A stretch of 37,396 nt of DNA from Marinobacter persicus (GTDB lineage: Bacteria; Pseudomonadota; Gammaproteobacteria; Pseudomonadales; Oleiphilaceae). Position 1 is the first letter of the stretch. Each line of letters opens with the position of its first letter. Positions 17,085 to 25,625 of the stretch are shown here, piece after piece. The translations under genes were made by a program, and so were the position numbers. The notes under the pieces were generated by a model. That model saw nothing but the letters and a program-made list of their open reading frames with translations, was not told where the DNA came from and did not search any database. The stretch spans positions 1 through 37,396 of the forward strand of contig NZ_PTIV01000035.1 of NCBI RefSeq assembly GCF_002934325.1, read 5' to 3'.

Positions 17085-19685
17085 TCAGGCCGCTTGCGCC
17101 TTGGCATCCTCGCGCTTCTTGCGCCTCAGTTGACCCCAGGCAAGGAACGCCAGGAGAATCAAGGCGGGAATGACCATCAGTTCTTTCGGCGGCCGGTCTT
17201 TTTCAACCTGCACCTTGTCGATGGTCCAGCCAAAGCCGATACCCACCTGCTCCGCCATGCTGCCAAAGTTCACAAAGTCGACCACCATCCGGTCGCCACT
17301 GGCAGAAAGCTCCAGGCCAGCTTCCGCCAGCCGCTGCTCCGGGGTTTCACCGGCTGGCAGGGGCAAACGCAGGTACTTGGAGGTCTCATCGCCATCGATC
17401 GACATGCCGGAGGCCTGAATGATAATGGGCTGGTCGGCCGGCACATCCTCAACATGCTGGTAAATTTCCGTGGCCGGACGATCCTCGGTCGGCGGGTAGA
17501 CCATATCCCACCAGAAACCCGGCCGGAACAGGGTAAAGGTGATCAGCAGCAGCAGAACGGTTTCCCACCACCGGGTCTTGGTGAACCAGAACCCCTGGGT
17601 GGCGGCAGAAAACACCAGCATGGCCGTGACCGCGCTGAAGATGGTCACCAGCAGATCCACCCATCCCGTCAAGCCAATCAACAATAACTGGGTATTGAAG
17701 ATAAACATGAACGGCAGAATCGCGGTCCGGATGTCATAGGTGAAGCCCTGCACACCCGTCCTGATGGGATCACCGCCGGAGATGGCCGCCGCAGCATAGG
17801 CGGCCAGACCCACGGGCGGCGTGTCATCGGCCAGGATACCGAAGTAGAACACAAACAGGTGTACGGCAATCAACGGCACCAGCAGGCCGTTTTCGGCACC
17901 CAGGGTAACAATCACCGGCGCCATAAGAGTGGAAACCACAATGTAGTTGGCCGTGGTGGGCAACCCCATGCCCAGGATCAAACTGATAATGGCGGTGAAG
18001 ATCAGCATCAACAGGATATTCCCGCCGGAGATGACCTCCACGAACTGGGTCATGACCAGACCAATGCCCGTCAGGGTGACCGTGCCAACCACAATACCGG
18101 CAGTGGCCGTTGCCACACCGATACCGATCATGTTTCGCGCCCCGGTGGCCAGGGAGTGGAACAGATCAACAATCCCGCCGGTGAATTCACTGGATAGGTG
18201 GCCGTGCTTTCGGAAGAATGATTTCAGCGGGCGCTGGGTTATCACGATAAAGATCATGAAGGCCGTCGCCCAGAAGGCAGACAACTGGGGAGAAAAGCGC
18301 TCAACAGTGAGGCACCACACCAGAACCACAACTGGCAAGAGGAAATACAATCCCGATTTTACGGTCGGCCCCACTTCCGGCAACTCTCCCATCTCCTTCG
18401 ATGGGTCATCTTCTTCCAGTGGCGGGAACCGGGTGGCGTACCACACCAGACCCACGTACACGGCAACCAGTAGCGGCCCCAGAACCCACATAGCCGCCTC
18501 ACCGAAGATATCTTTAACCCAACCAACCCCGTAATAAACGGCAAACGTGAGGACACTCAGGCCAATGAGCAGGACCACCCAGGTGAGCATCCGCTGAGCC
18601 AGTGTTGGCTTGTTCAGGCGCTCAATGCCCTTCATGTTCAGCTTGCAGGCTTCCAGGTGGACGATGTAGATCAACGCCACGTAGGAGATCAGCGCCGGCA
18701 GGATGGCATGCTTGATGACTTCCAAATAGGAAATGCCCACATATTCGACCATGAGAAACGCTGCGGCACCCATGATCGGCGGAGTCAGTTGGCCATTGGT
18801 GGAAGCAGCCACTTCAACAGCGCCGGCCTTGGTGGCCGGAAAGCCCACCCGCTTCATCAGTGGAATGGTAAAGGTACCCGTGGTGACCACGTTCGCGATG
18901 GAGGAACCGGAGATGACGCCACTCAGACCACTGGAGACAACCGCAGCCTTGGCCGGCCCGCCACGCATGTGGCCAAGCATGGAATACGCCATCTTGATGA
19001 AGTAGTTACCTGCCCCGGCGCGTTCCAGCAAGGCGCCGAACAACACGAACAGGAAAACGAAGCTGGTGGAAACCCCCAGGGCCACACCGAAGACACCCTC
19101 GGTGCCAAGCCATTGATGCGATGCCAGCTTACTTAAACTTACGCCTTTGTGAGAGATCACATCCGGCATGTATGGACCGGCCAGCGAATAGGTAATAAAG
19201 ACCGCCGCCACAATGGTCAGCGGCAAGCCCAATGCCCGGCGAGTTGCTTCCAGCAGCAACACCAGGCCAGCCAGCGCCACCCATAGATCCTGGGTAATCG
19301 GGGCACCCGGTCGTGTCGCCAGCTCGTCATAGAAAACAAAAAGGTAAGACGCCGCAAATGCAGCCGCCAACGCCAGCACCCAGTCATAGATGGGCACTTT
19401 GGTGTCGTGTTTCCCCTTGATCATCGGGAACGCTGCGTAGGCGAGAAAAACGGCAAACGCGAGGTGAATGGAACGCGCTTCCGTGGAATTGAAAATACCG
19501 AAATCCAGAATAAACGGCAGGGGTGATGCAATCCAGAGCTGGAACAGGGACCAGCACACCGGAACAATGAAAAGCAAAACTGCTGAAGGCCCGGTTAACG
19601 CTCTGCCACCGGTTTCTGTCTGCAACACCTGCTGTACATCAGCAGTACTGACACCCGCACCAGTATCCGGCTCATTCTTTGCCAT
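17085..19685 (-). CDS. TRAP transporter fused permease (TAXI type, DUF3394 tail)
   Basis: An 866-residue integral membrane protein fusing the small (DctQ-like) and large (DctM-like) TRAP subunits. The first hydrophobic helices (about 30-170) form the small-subunit part. The large part (about 180-680) contains conserved segments such as GGPAKAAVVSSGLSGVISGSS (read in two parts), NGQLTPPIMGAAAF and MGLPTTANYIV. A C-terminal region (about 690-850) matches the DUF3394 extension common in TAXI-type permeases. It imports organic acids with Na+ or H+; the substrate is not predictable. AGGAAAC precedes the ATG. It follows its binding-protein gene after 78 nt. Confidence 0.93.
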   Translation of the reverse strand: MAKNEPDTGAGVSTADVQQVLQTETGGRALTGPSAVLLFIVPVCWSLFQLWIASPLPFILDFGIFNSTEARSIHLAFAVFLAYAAFPMIKGKHDTKVPIYDWVLALAAAFAASYLFVFYDELATRPGAPITQDLWVALAGLVLLLEATRRALGLPLTIVAAVFITYSLAGPYMPDVISHKGVSLSKLASHQWLGTEGVFGVALGVSTSFVFLFVLFGALLERAGAGNYFIKMAYSMLGHMRGGPAKAAVVSSGLSGVISGSSIANVVTTGTFTIPLMKRVGFPATKAGAVEVAASTNGQLTPPIMGAAAFLMVEYVGISYLEVIKHAILPALISYVALIYIVHLEACKLNMKGIERLNKPTLAQRMLTWVVLLIGLSVLTFAVYYGVGWVKDIFGEAAMWVLGPLLVAVYVGLVWYATRFPPLEEDDPSKEMGELPEVGPTVKSGLYFLLPVVVLVWCLTVERFSPQLSAFWATAFMIFIVITQRPLKSFFRKHGHLSSEFTGGIVDLFHSLATGARNMIGIGVATATAGIVVGTVTLTGIGLVMTQFVEVISGGNILLMLIFTAIISLILGMGLPTTANYIVVSTLMAPVIVTLGAENGLLVPLIAVHLFVFYFGILADDTPPVGLAAYAAAAISGGDPIRTGVQGFTYDIRTAILPFMFIFNTQLLLIGLTGWVDLLVTIFSAVTAMLVFSAATQGFWFTKTRWWETVLLLLITFTLFRPGFWWDMVYPPTEDRPATEIYQHVEDVPADQPIIIQASGMSIDGDETSKYLRLPLPAGETPEQRLAEAGLELSASGDRMVVDFVNFGSMAEQVGIGFGWTIDKVQVEKDRPPKELMVIPALILLAFLAWGQLRRKKREDAKAQAA

Positions 19686-19727
19686 GAAAGTTTCCTGTGG
19701 TGGGAAATAACTGAACGTAAGCAGCGA

Positions 19728-19745
19728 AGCGGGCTTTCGCCCGCT
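19728..19745 (-). other. Intercistronic hairpin between TRAP genes
   Basis: AGCGGGC, loop GAAA (minus-strand sense), GCCCGCT: a perfect 7-bp stem with a GNRA tetraloop in the 78-nt gap between the binding-protein and permease genes. It has no T-run. Such hairpins often protect the upstream message, so the binding protein is made in excess over the permease. Confidence 0.55.
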
Positions 19746-19763
19746 CCGCCACTAACCAGCTGT

Positions 19764-20747
19764 TCAGTCGATCAGGCCGACTTCACGATAGTACTTCTCT
19801 GCACCTGGATGCAGCGGCGCACTCAGGGCGTCGGAGACCATCTCTTCCTTCTTCAGGTTGTTGAACGCCGGATGCAGGCGCTTGAAGCTGTCGAAGTTCT
19901 CAAACACAGCCTTCACTACCTGGTAAACCACCTCATCCGGCACGTCGGTCGAGGATACGAACGTTGCTGCCACACCGAAGGTGGTCACGTCTTCATCGGA
20001 GCCACGGTACATACCGCCCGGAATCACCGCTTCACGATAGTACGGGTTCTCCTCGATCAGCCGCTTGGTGGCGTCGTTCTTCACCTCTACGATAACGCTG
20101 TCACAGGAAGTGGTAGCTTCCTTGATCGCGCCGGAGGGGTGGCTAACAGTGTAGAAGAAGGCGTCGATGTTACCGTCACACAGTGCCTGGGACTGCTCGG
20201 CAGCCTTGATTTCGGCAGCCAGAGAGAACTTGTCCATAGTCCAGCCCATCTCGTCCATCAGCACCTCAGCAGTGGCACGCTGACCCGAACCCGGGTTACC
20301 AACGGATACGCGCTTGCCTTCCAGGTCTTCAAAAGTCTTGATTCCGGACTCTTTGCTGGCTACCACGGTGAACGGTTCCGGGTGCAGTGAGAAAACCGCA
20401 CGCAGATCCTTGTTGGGGCCGTCATCCTTGAACTGGCTGGTACCGTTGTACGCATGGTACTGCCAGTCTGACTGAGCCACAGCCAGATCCAACTCGCCCT
20501 GGCGAATGGCGTTCAGGTTGTAGACAGACCCACCCGTGCTTTCGACAGAGCAACGGATACCGTGCTCTTCACGATCCATATTCACCAGACGACAAATTGC
20601 ACCACCGGCTGGATAGTACACACCGGTTACACCACCGGTACCAATGGTCACGAAGCGTTGCTCCTGGGCAGAGACCGACGTGGAGGCAGCCCCCAGGCTG
20701 ACAGCCGCGGCCATGGCAAGTGCAGAAGCTTTGAGTTTGAATGTCAT
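19764..20747 (-). CDS. TAXI-family TRAP transporter solute-binding protein
   Basis: A 327-residue periplasmic receptor. A clear signal peptide ([19 protein letters not shown], then cleavage after VSA at about residue 27) is followed by the TAXI family core: [20 protein letters not shown] near the mature N-terminus, [20 protein letters not shown] (about 75-95), [19 protein letters not shown] (about 145-165). It captures a ligand in the periplasm and hands it to the fused permease encoded downstream. TAXI proteins bind glutamate, 2-oxoglutarate or similar acids in known cases; the ligand here is unknown. AAGGAAG lies before the ATG. Confidence 0.95.
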   Translation of the reverse strand: MTFKLKASALAMAAAVSLGAASTSVSAQEQRFVTIGTGGVTGVYYPAGGAICRLVNMDREEHGIRCSVESTGGSVYNLNAIRQGELDLAVAQSDWQYHAYNGTSQFKDDGPNKDLRAVFSLHPEPFTVVASKESGIKTFEDLEGKRVSVGNPGSGQRATAEVLMDEMGWTMDKFSLAAEIKAAEQSQALCDGNIDAFFYTVSHPSGAIKEATTSCDSVIVEVKNDATKRLIEENPYYREAVIPGGMYRGSDEDVTTFGVAATFVSSTDVPDEVVYQVVKAVFENFDSFKRLHPAFNNLKKEEMVSDALSAPLHPGAEKYYREVGLID

Positions 20748-20890
20748 GTGTGCTCTTCCTTATTTTTTCTGGTCTTTGTTATTGATTGTCCGGGCAAATA
20801 GCCGAACAAGCATCCAGTTCACTTTAGAACATAGAACACTTCCCAGCATAAATAAAGGCCGGATTTATGCTCCTAAGCGGCTGACCAATC

Positions 20891-20916
20891 AACAAAAAAG
20901 CCCGCCAATGCGGGCT
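20891..20916 (-). terminator. Terminator after pepN
   Basis: On the minus strand AGCCCGC (20916-20910), loop ATTG, GCGGGCT (20905-20899), then six T. A compact, strong rho-independent terminator for the pepN operon. A second hairpin, CCGTCTC (20933-20939) with GAGACGG (20943-20949), stands between it and the pepN stop. Confidence 0.9.
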
Positions 20917-20957
20917 CTCCGGAAACGTGGAACCGTCTCGGCGAGACGGGCCGGGCC

Positions 20958-23600
20958 TCAATCCGCCAGGCTTTTGTGCACCACTTCGTAAACGTCCTTG
21001 GACAGGGCTTCCTTGTCGCGAATGCTTTCCAGTGCTTTTTTCATTTGCTCGCTGTAAGTCGGTGCGAATTTCTTCCACCGGCTTAGCGGAGTCACCAGAC
21101 GTGCTGCAATCTGCGGATTGCTGTCGTCAAGCCGGCAAATCACCTCTGCCAGAAACTCATAGCCGCTGCCATCCGGATTGTGGAAAGCCGGGAGGTTCTG
21201 GCCGGCAAATGCCCCAACCACGGAACGGACCTTGTTAGGGTTCTTCCAGTCGAAAGCCTCATGGCCCAGCAAGTGCCGGATATGGGGCAACTGACCGGTC
21301 TTGTGACTGGCGGACTGCACTGAGAACCACATCTCGACCACTTGCGGATCGTGCTGGAATTGCTCGTAGAACGCATCCAGCGCTTCGGTACGCTCCTGAT
21401 CGAAACCGGAGTTCACCAGCGCCCGCAAGGCACCCAGCCGATCGGTCATGTTATCGGCGTTCTGGAACTGTTCGGTAGCCAGTGCCAGGGCCTCTTCGTC
21501 TCCGATATGCAGCAGCCAGCCAAGCGCAATGTTCTTCAGGCTGCGGCGGGCAATGGCGTCGGAAGTCAGCTCGTACTCACCCGCCTGGTTGTTTCTCTGG
21601 TAACAGGCCAGCAGGTCATCCCGCAGAGCATTGGCCAGGTGCAGCAAGACCCGCTCGCGGGCATGGTGAATGGACGGCACATCGGCCTGCTCAGACAACT
21701 CCACCAGGTAGTTTTCCGAGGGCAACTGCAGCATCTTGGCCACCAGAGCCTGGTCCAGGGAATCGTTATTCAACAGCCCACGGTAGGACTCAACCAACCT
21801 GGGCTCGATTTCGGTTTCGTCATCGTGGCCGATCAGGGACTGAATCACATCGATGGCCAGCCGCTGACCGGCGTCCCAGCGATTGAAGCCGTCCGGATCA
21901 TGGCTCATCAGGAATAACAACTGCTCCCGGGCCCAGGGATAGTGGACACGGACCGGGGCGGAGAAGTCCCGCAGCAGGGACGGTACCGGCTTCTCATCCA
22001 GACCGTAGAACTCGAACCGATGTTCGGCGCCGGTGATCTCCAGGACCCTCTCGGTGGGCGCATCGGTTTCTGCAGCGTCCATGTTGAGGGGCAAAGCATC
22101 ACCATTGCTGTCCAAAAGACCCAGCGCAAACGGGATATGCTGGGGCTTCTTGTTGGTCTGGCCCGGGGTGTCCGGCACGGTCTGGCGGATGGTCAGGCGG
22201 TAAACGCCCTGCTCGGCATCAAAGTCGTCCTCGACGTTGAGTACGGGCGTGCCGGCCTGCTCATACCACAGGCGGAACTGGGTCAGGTCACGACCGGAGG
22301 CGTCTTCCATGGCCTTGACGAAGTCGTCGGTGGTCACGGCCTGGCCGTCGTGGCGCTCAAAGTACAGATCACTGCCCTTGCGGAACATCTCCGATCCGAG
22401 CAGGTTGTGAATCATGCGCACCACTTCTTCCCCTTTCTCATAGATGGTCAGGGTGTAGAAGTTGCCAATTTCTATATACGAAGCTGGCCGAACCGGATGC
22501 GCCATGGGGCCGGCATCCTCGGCAAACTGGGCGGTGCGCAGCAAGGTTGCGTCTTCAATGCGCTTGACCGTGGGCGAACCTTCATCGGCTGAGAACTGGG
22601 CATCCCGGAACACGGTAAAGCCTTCTTTCAGGCTCAGTTGAAACCAGTCACGGCAGGTGACCCGGTTACCGGACCAGTTATGGAAATACTCATGGGCAAC
22701 GATGGCTTCAATACGCTGGAAGATGGCGTCGGTGGCCGTCTCCTGGCTGGCCAGCACGCAGGAGGAGTTGAAAATGTTCAGCCCCTTGTTCTCCATCGCG
22801 CCCATGTTGAAGTCGTCAACGGCCACGATCATGAAGATATCCAGGTCGTATTCCCGGCCATAGACTTCTTCATCCCAACGCATGGCCCGTTTGAGCGAAT
22901 CCATGGCGAAGTCGCACTTCTCCGAGTTGCGGGGCTCAACGTACATGCGCAGATCAATGTCACGACCAGAGCAGGTGGTAAAGCTGTCGCGCTTCTCAAC
23001 CAGATCCCCCGCCACCAGGGCGAACAGATAGGAGGGTTTGGGGAAAGGGTCTTCCCAGGTCACGAAGTGGCGGCCGTTATCCAGATCGCCCTGCTCTACC
23101 GGGTTACCGTTGGACAGCAGCACCGGGTAGGCCGACTTGTCGGCCTCAATACGGGTGCGGAACCGGGCCATGACGTCCGGGCGGTCCGGGTAATACGTGA
23201 TGCAACGGAAGCCTTCGGCTTCACACTGGGTGCAGAACATGCCGGAGGATTTGTAGAGGCCTTCCAGGCGGGTGTTGTTCTGGGGCTCGATCCAGGTCAC
23301 CACCGCCAGCTGGAACTGCTCGGGCACGTCCGGTACCACCAGCTTGTCACCCCGGTCTTCGTAGGCGGTGCTCTCGAGCGTCTCGCCATTCAGGGCCACC
23401 GACTCGAGCTTCAGGCTGTCGCCATCCAGCTCCAGGGGTTTGCCGGTCTCTTGCGATTCGGGGTTGCGGCGCACGGTCAGCGTGCTGTGCACCCGGGCAC
23501 CATCCTCGAACAGTTCAAACCTGAGCTCGATCTGCTCGACCAGGTAGGCCGGCACTTTGTATTCGCTCAGGTAAATAGTTTGTGGCTGATCGGTTCGCAT
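20958..23600 (-). CDS. pepN: Aminopeptidase N (M1 family)
   Basis: An 880-residue cytoplasmic zinc aminopeptidase that trims N-terminal residues from peptides. The substrate motif GAMEN is at 267-271. The zinc site is H303-E304-x2-H307 (VAHEYFHNWSGNRVTCRD), with the third ligand Glu in the LKEGFTVFRD segment about 19 residues later. The N-terminal beta domain is at about 1-190, and DUF3458-type Ig and C-terminal helical domains follow from about 440. Length matches gammaproteobacterial PepN (about 870-885). GGAG lies seven bases before the ATG. It is the last gene of a yeaC-DUF2797-pepN unit. Confidence 0.97.
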   Translation of the reverse strand: MRTDQPQTIYLSEYKVPAYLVEQIELRFELFEDGARVHSTLTVRRNPESQETGKPLELDGDSLKLESVALNGETLESTAYEDRGDKLVVPDVPEQFQLAVVTWIEPQNNTRLEGLYKSSGMFCTQCEAEGFRCITYYPDRPDVMARFRTRIEADKSAYPVLLSNGNPVEQGDLDNGRHFVTWEDPFPKPSYLFALVAGDLVEKRDSFTTCSGRDIDLRMYVEPRNSEKCDFAMDSLKRAMRWDEEVYGREYDLDIFMIVAVDDFNMGAMENKGLNIFNSSCVLASQETATDAIFQRIEAIVAHEYFHNWSGNRVTCRDWFQLSLKEGFTVFRDAQFSADEGSPTVKRIEDATLLRTAQFAEDAGPMAHPVRPASYIEIGNFYTLTIYEKGEEVVRMIHNLLGSEMFRKGSDLYFERHDGQAVTTDDFVKAMEDASGRDLTQFRLWYEQAGTPVLNVEDDFDAEQGVYRLTIRQTVPDTPGQTNKKPQHIPFALGLLDSNGDALPLNMDAAETDAPTERVLEITGAEHRFEFYGLDEKPVPSLLRDFSAPVRVHYPWAREQLLFLMSHDPDGFNRWDAGQRLAIDVIQSLIGHDDETEIEPRLVESYRGLLNNDSLDQALVAKMLQLPSENYLVELSEQADVPSIHHARERVLLHLANALRDDLLACYQRNNQAGEYELTSDAIARRSLKNIALGWLLHIGDEEALALATEQFQNADNMTDRLGALRALVNSGFDQERTEALDAFYEQFQHDPQVVEMWFSVQSASHKTGQLPHIRHLLGHEAFDWKNPNKVRSVVGAFAGQNLPAFHNPDGSGYEFLAEVICRLDDSNPQIAARLVTPLSRWKKFAPTYSEQMKKALESIRDKEALSKDVYEVVHKSLAD

Positions 23601-23627
23601 TCACACTCTCCAGATAAAAACAGGGAC

Positions 23628-24464
23628 TCAGTCGAGCACCCGGAACCGGACTTCGTAGCCGGTAAACTTGCGTATGTTGATCACTCCGGTGTCGAGAATC
23701 AGGTACTGGCCCTTGATGCCCTCCAGTAAACCTTCAACGTCCGGTGTCTTGTCCAGGTTGTGGGTTTTCACTTTTGACGGCCACACTTCTACAGGATAGC
23801 TGAGGGCCTGTGGGGATTCCTCAACCACACGAAGGCTATCTTCGCCATGCTCCTGCCTAAGCTGCGCCAGGTCGTCGCCAATCAGACCCAGAATCCGCTC
23901 GCGCTCGGCCTCCAGATCCAACTCCGGCACTTCACCCTTGAGCATGGCCCGCCAGTTGGTGCGATCCGCCACATGCTGTTTGCAGGCCACTTCCGCCAGG
24001 CCGGCCAAGTACCGGGTCGAGACGCGCAGCATGGGAATGGCATCCACCGCACCCTGGTCAATCCAGCGTGTGGGCACCTGGGTGCCGCGAGTGATGCCCA
24101 CCTTGAGGCCGCTGGAATTAGCCAGATACACCACATGCTCGACCATGCAGTTGCGCTCGCCCCATTCCGGTTCCCGACAGGTTCCCAGATGGAAATGGCA
24201 TTTTTCCGGGCTCATGATACAGCTGTCACAGGCCGCCAACTTCCGGAAACAGGGATAGCAGTAACCCTGGTTGAAGCTTTTCTTCGTGGTGCGGTCGCAG
24301 TGAATGCAGCGGATCACACCATCGAAATCCAGCCGCACCCGGCGCCCCACCAGTTCGTTTACGTTGATACGGGCATCGCCCACCGCCAACTGGTAACTGA
24401 CGGGCGCCTCGGCGCTGGCCGGCATCTTGCGGAGCCGGCCGGTGACATCGATGAGCTCGCTCAA
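23628..24464 (-). CDS. DUF2797 protein, cysteine-rich
   Basis: A 278-residue DUF2797-family protein of unknown function. An N-terminal cysteine-rich region (C53-x2-C56, C69-x2-C72, C79-x2-C82, C89, C96) looks like two zinc-ribbon-type sites. It is followed by a conserved GLKVGITRGTQVPTRWIDQG segment reminiscent of a GIY-YIG-like fold. No transmembrane or signal sequence. Its start overlaps the yeaC stop by 4 nt (ATGA-type), so the two are coupled; it precedes pepN after 27 nt. The order is the same in Pseudomonas. Confidence 0.85.
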   Translation of the reverse strand: MSELIDVTGRLRKMPASAEAPVSYQLAVGDARINVNELVGRRVRLDFDGVIRCIHCDRTTKKSFNQGYCYPCFRKLAACDSCIMSPEKCHFHLGTCREPEWGERNCMVEHVVYLANSSGLKVGITRGTQVPTRWIDQGAVDAIPMLRVSTRYLAGLAEVACKQHVADRTNWRAMLKGEVPELDLEAERERILGLIGDDLAQLRQEHGEDSLRVVEESPQALSYPVEVWPSKVKTHNLDKTPDVEGLLEGIKGQYLILDTGVINIRKFTGYEVRFRVLD

Positions 24465-24751
24465 ACCTTGACCTCGGTGAACTGGCTGGAGTCGGCCTCC
24501 GGCTTTTTCTTGCCCATATTGGCCATGGGGTCACAGGCGGTACCGGTTTTCTCACCGCGATCGATATAGCCTACGCGCTCTTCCTGAGCGATGTTGTGCC
24601 GGTCTTCATAGACAATCAGCGCTTCGAGAGTGGTTGCCCGCTGTTCAGGCGTCATCTTGCGGCCATCCGGCCACTTGCCAAGCTCAAGGGAACGCTTGAG
24701 GTTCTGATAAACCGTCGGATCCAGCCGCTCAATCAAATCTTCGTAGGTCAT
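24461..24751 (-). CDS. yeaC: YeaC-like DUF1315 protein
   Basis: A small acidic/helical protein of 96 residues with the DUF1315 hallmark opening MTYEDLIERLDPTVYQNLKR and the LGKWPDGRKMTPEQ segment. Function unknown. AGGAGGC precedes the ATG. It begins the yeaC-DUF2797-pepN operon. Its upstream region also holds the Fur box at 24810-24828 about 60 nt away, mainly attributable to the divergent small RNA, although Fur bound there might also affect yeaC. Confidence 0.88.
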   Translation of the reverse strand: MTYEDLIERLDPTVYQNLKRSLELGKWPDGRKMTPEQRATTLEALIVYEDRHNIAQEERVGYIDRGEKTGTACDPMANMGKKKPEADSSQFTEVKV

Positions 24752-24794
24752 GCCTGCCTCCTGGAAAAATATTCATAAAAAACGGCAAATCCGT

Positions 24795-24828
24795 TTGACA
24801 CACCTAAATGATAACAATTATCATTATC
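24795..24828 (+). promoter_or_regulatory. Promoter with overlapping Fur box
   Basis: A perfect -35, TTGACA (24795-24800), and a -10, TATCAT (24819-24824), are separated by 18 bp. Positions 24810-24828 match the 19-bp Fur consensus at 16 of 19 places and cover the -10. Iron-loaded Fur should block transcription here. The predicted start is near 24831. Confidence 0.8.
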
Positions 24829-24830
24829 CC

Positions 24831-24921
24831 ACCAAATGACAACGGTCGTAATCATTTGGTCTCTCTCATCAGAGCTCGAAAAAGCTCCTTTACAGCCTCA
24901 CCGTTTGGTGGGGCTTTTTTT
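24831..24921 (+). ncRNA. Candidate Fur-repressed small RNA (about 91 nt)
   Basis: The predicted transcript starts at the base of a perfect 9-bp hairpin: ACCAAATGA (24831-24839) with TCATTTGGT (24852-24860). A single-stranded CTCTCTCATCA follows (24861-24871), a CU-rich stretch suited to pairing with ribosome sites. Next is a 5-bp hairpin, GAGCT/AGCTC (24872-24887), then a terminator stem of nine pairs (24894-24902 with 24907-24915) and seven T. No ORF with a ribosome site fits. Promoter, Fur box, structure and terminator together mark an Hfq-type sRNA made under iron starvation, a functional analogue of RyhB/PrrF; homology to those is not claimed. Confidence 0.75.
24894..24921 (+). terminator. 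Terminator of the candidate sRNA
   Basis: AGCCTCACC, loop GTTT, GGTGGGGCT (one T-G pair), then seven T ending at 24921. The T-run is on the plus strand only; the minus strand lacks one, so this is not the rhomboid gene's terminator. Confidence 0.85.
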
Positions 24922-24931
24922 ATCCCGCCGC

Positions 24932-25615
24932 TCAGCGCCACATGCGCCCGCGCAACGGCAACACGAGGGCACAAGCCAGCCCGGCGACAAAACCGCCCAG
25001 ATGGGCTTCATTGGCCATGCGCCCGACGCCCATCACTTGCGGCAATGGGGTATAGCCAATCACCAGCCACAGCAAGGCAATGGTTACCAACGCGGGAGGG
25101 AACTGGAATCGTGGGCGACGTTGCTGGCTTAGCCAACAGAATGCCAACAGGCCGTAAACCACACCCGACAACCCGCCAAAAAGCGGGCCTGAGACCAAGT
25201 ATTGCAGCACATTGGAGACCAGACTGGTCACCACAAACAGGATCACCAGCCGGCCACGACCGTCCATCCACTCCACCTGACTGCCAAGAAACCACATCAT
25301 CACGGCGTTGAAGATCAGATGGGCCCAACTGAAATGCAGAAAATCCGGGGTCAACAGACGCCAGACCTGGCCACTGCCAAGGGTCGCCAGCAGCGCCTCA
25401 AGGCGACCACCAAACGTTTCAAAGGTACTCCAGGCAAAAGCCCGGGGGTCGACCATCAGCATGGACGCCGCCACCGAATTCTGGCCCATGCCGGTCAGCC
25501 AGACCGCAACCAGGGCGACAACAAGAATCGCAACCACCGCCGGTGCGTGTTGCGGCGATGGCTGCCAGCGACCGGACGGAGTGATCGGGGATGATTTACG
25601 TGTTTCCAAGCTCAC
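24932..25615 (-). CDS. Rhomboid-family intramembrane serine protease
   Basis: A roughly 227-residue six-helix membrane protein. The catalytic dyad is visible: Ser150 in GGLSGVVYG and His205 in NEAHLGGFVAG. The HFSWAHLIFNAVMMWFLG helix holds the conserved His/Asn that stabilise the oxyanion. It cleaves single-span proteins in the membrane; the target is unknown. I used the GTG at 25615, just after the upstream phosphoesterase stop (25626). A TTG six bases further in has better GAGGTG spacing, and a frame from 25696 would overlap the neighbour by 71 nt. Confidence 0.9.
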   Translation of the reverse strand: MSLETRKSSPITPSGRWQPSPQHAPAVVAILVVALVAVWLTGMGQNSVAASMLMVDPRAFAWSTFETFGGRLEALLATLGSGQVWRLLTPDFLHFSWAHLIFNAVMMWFLGSQVEWMDGRGRLVILFVVTSLVSNVLQYLVSGPLFGGLSGVVYGLLAFCWLSQQRRPRFQFPPALVTIALLWLVIGYTPLPQVMGVGRMANEAHLGGFVAGLACALVLPLRGRMWR

Positions 25616-25625
25616 CTCGTGCGAA

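Noticed and set aside
24808..25311. Plus-strand ORFs over the sRNA and antisense to the rhomboid gene
   Set aside because: They begin inside the Fur box or sRNA hairpin, lack ribosome sites and translate to Arg/Pro-rich shadow sequence; the RNA features explain this strand better.
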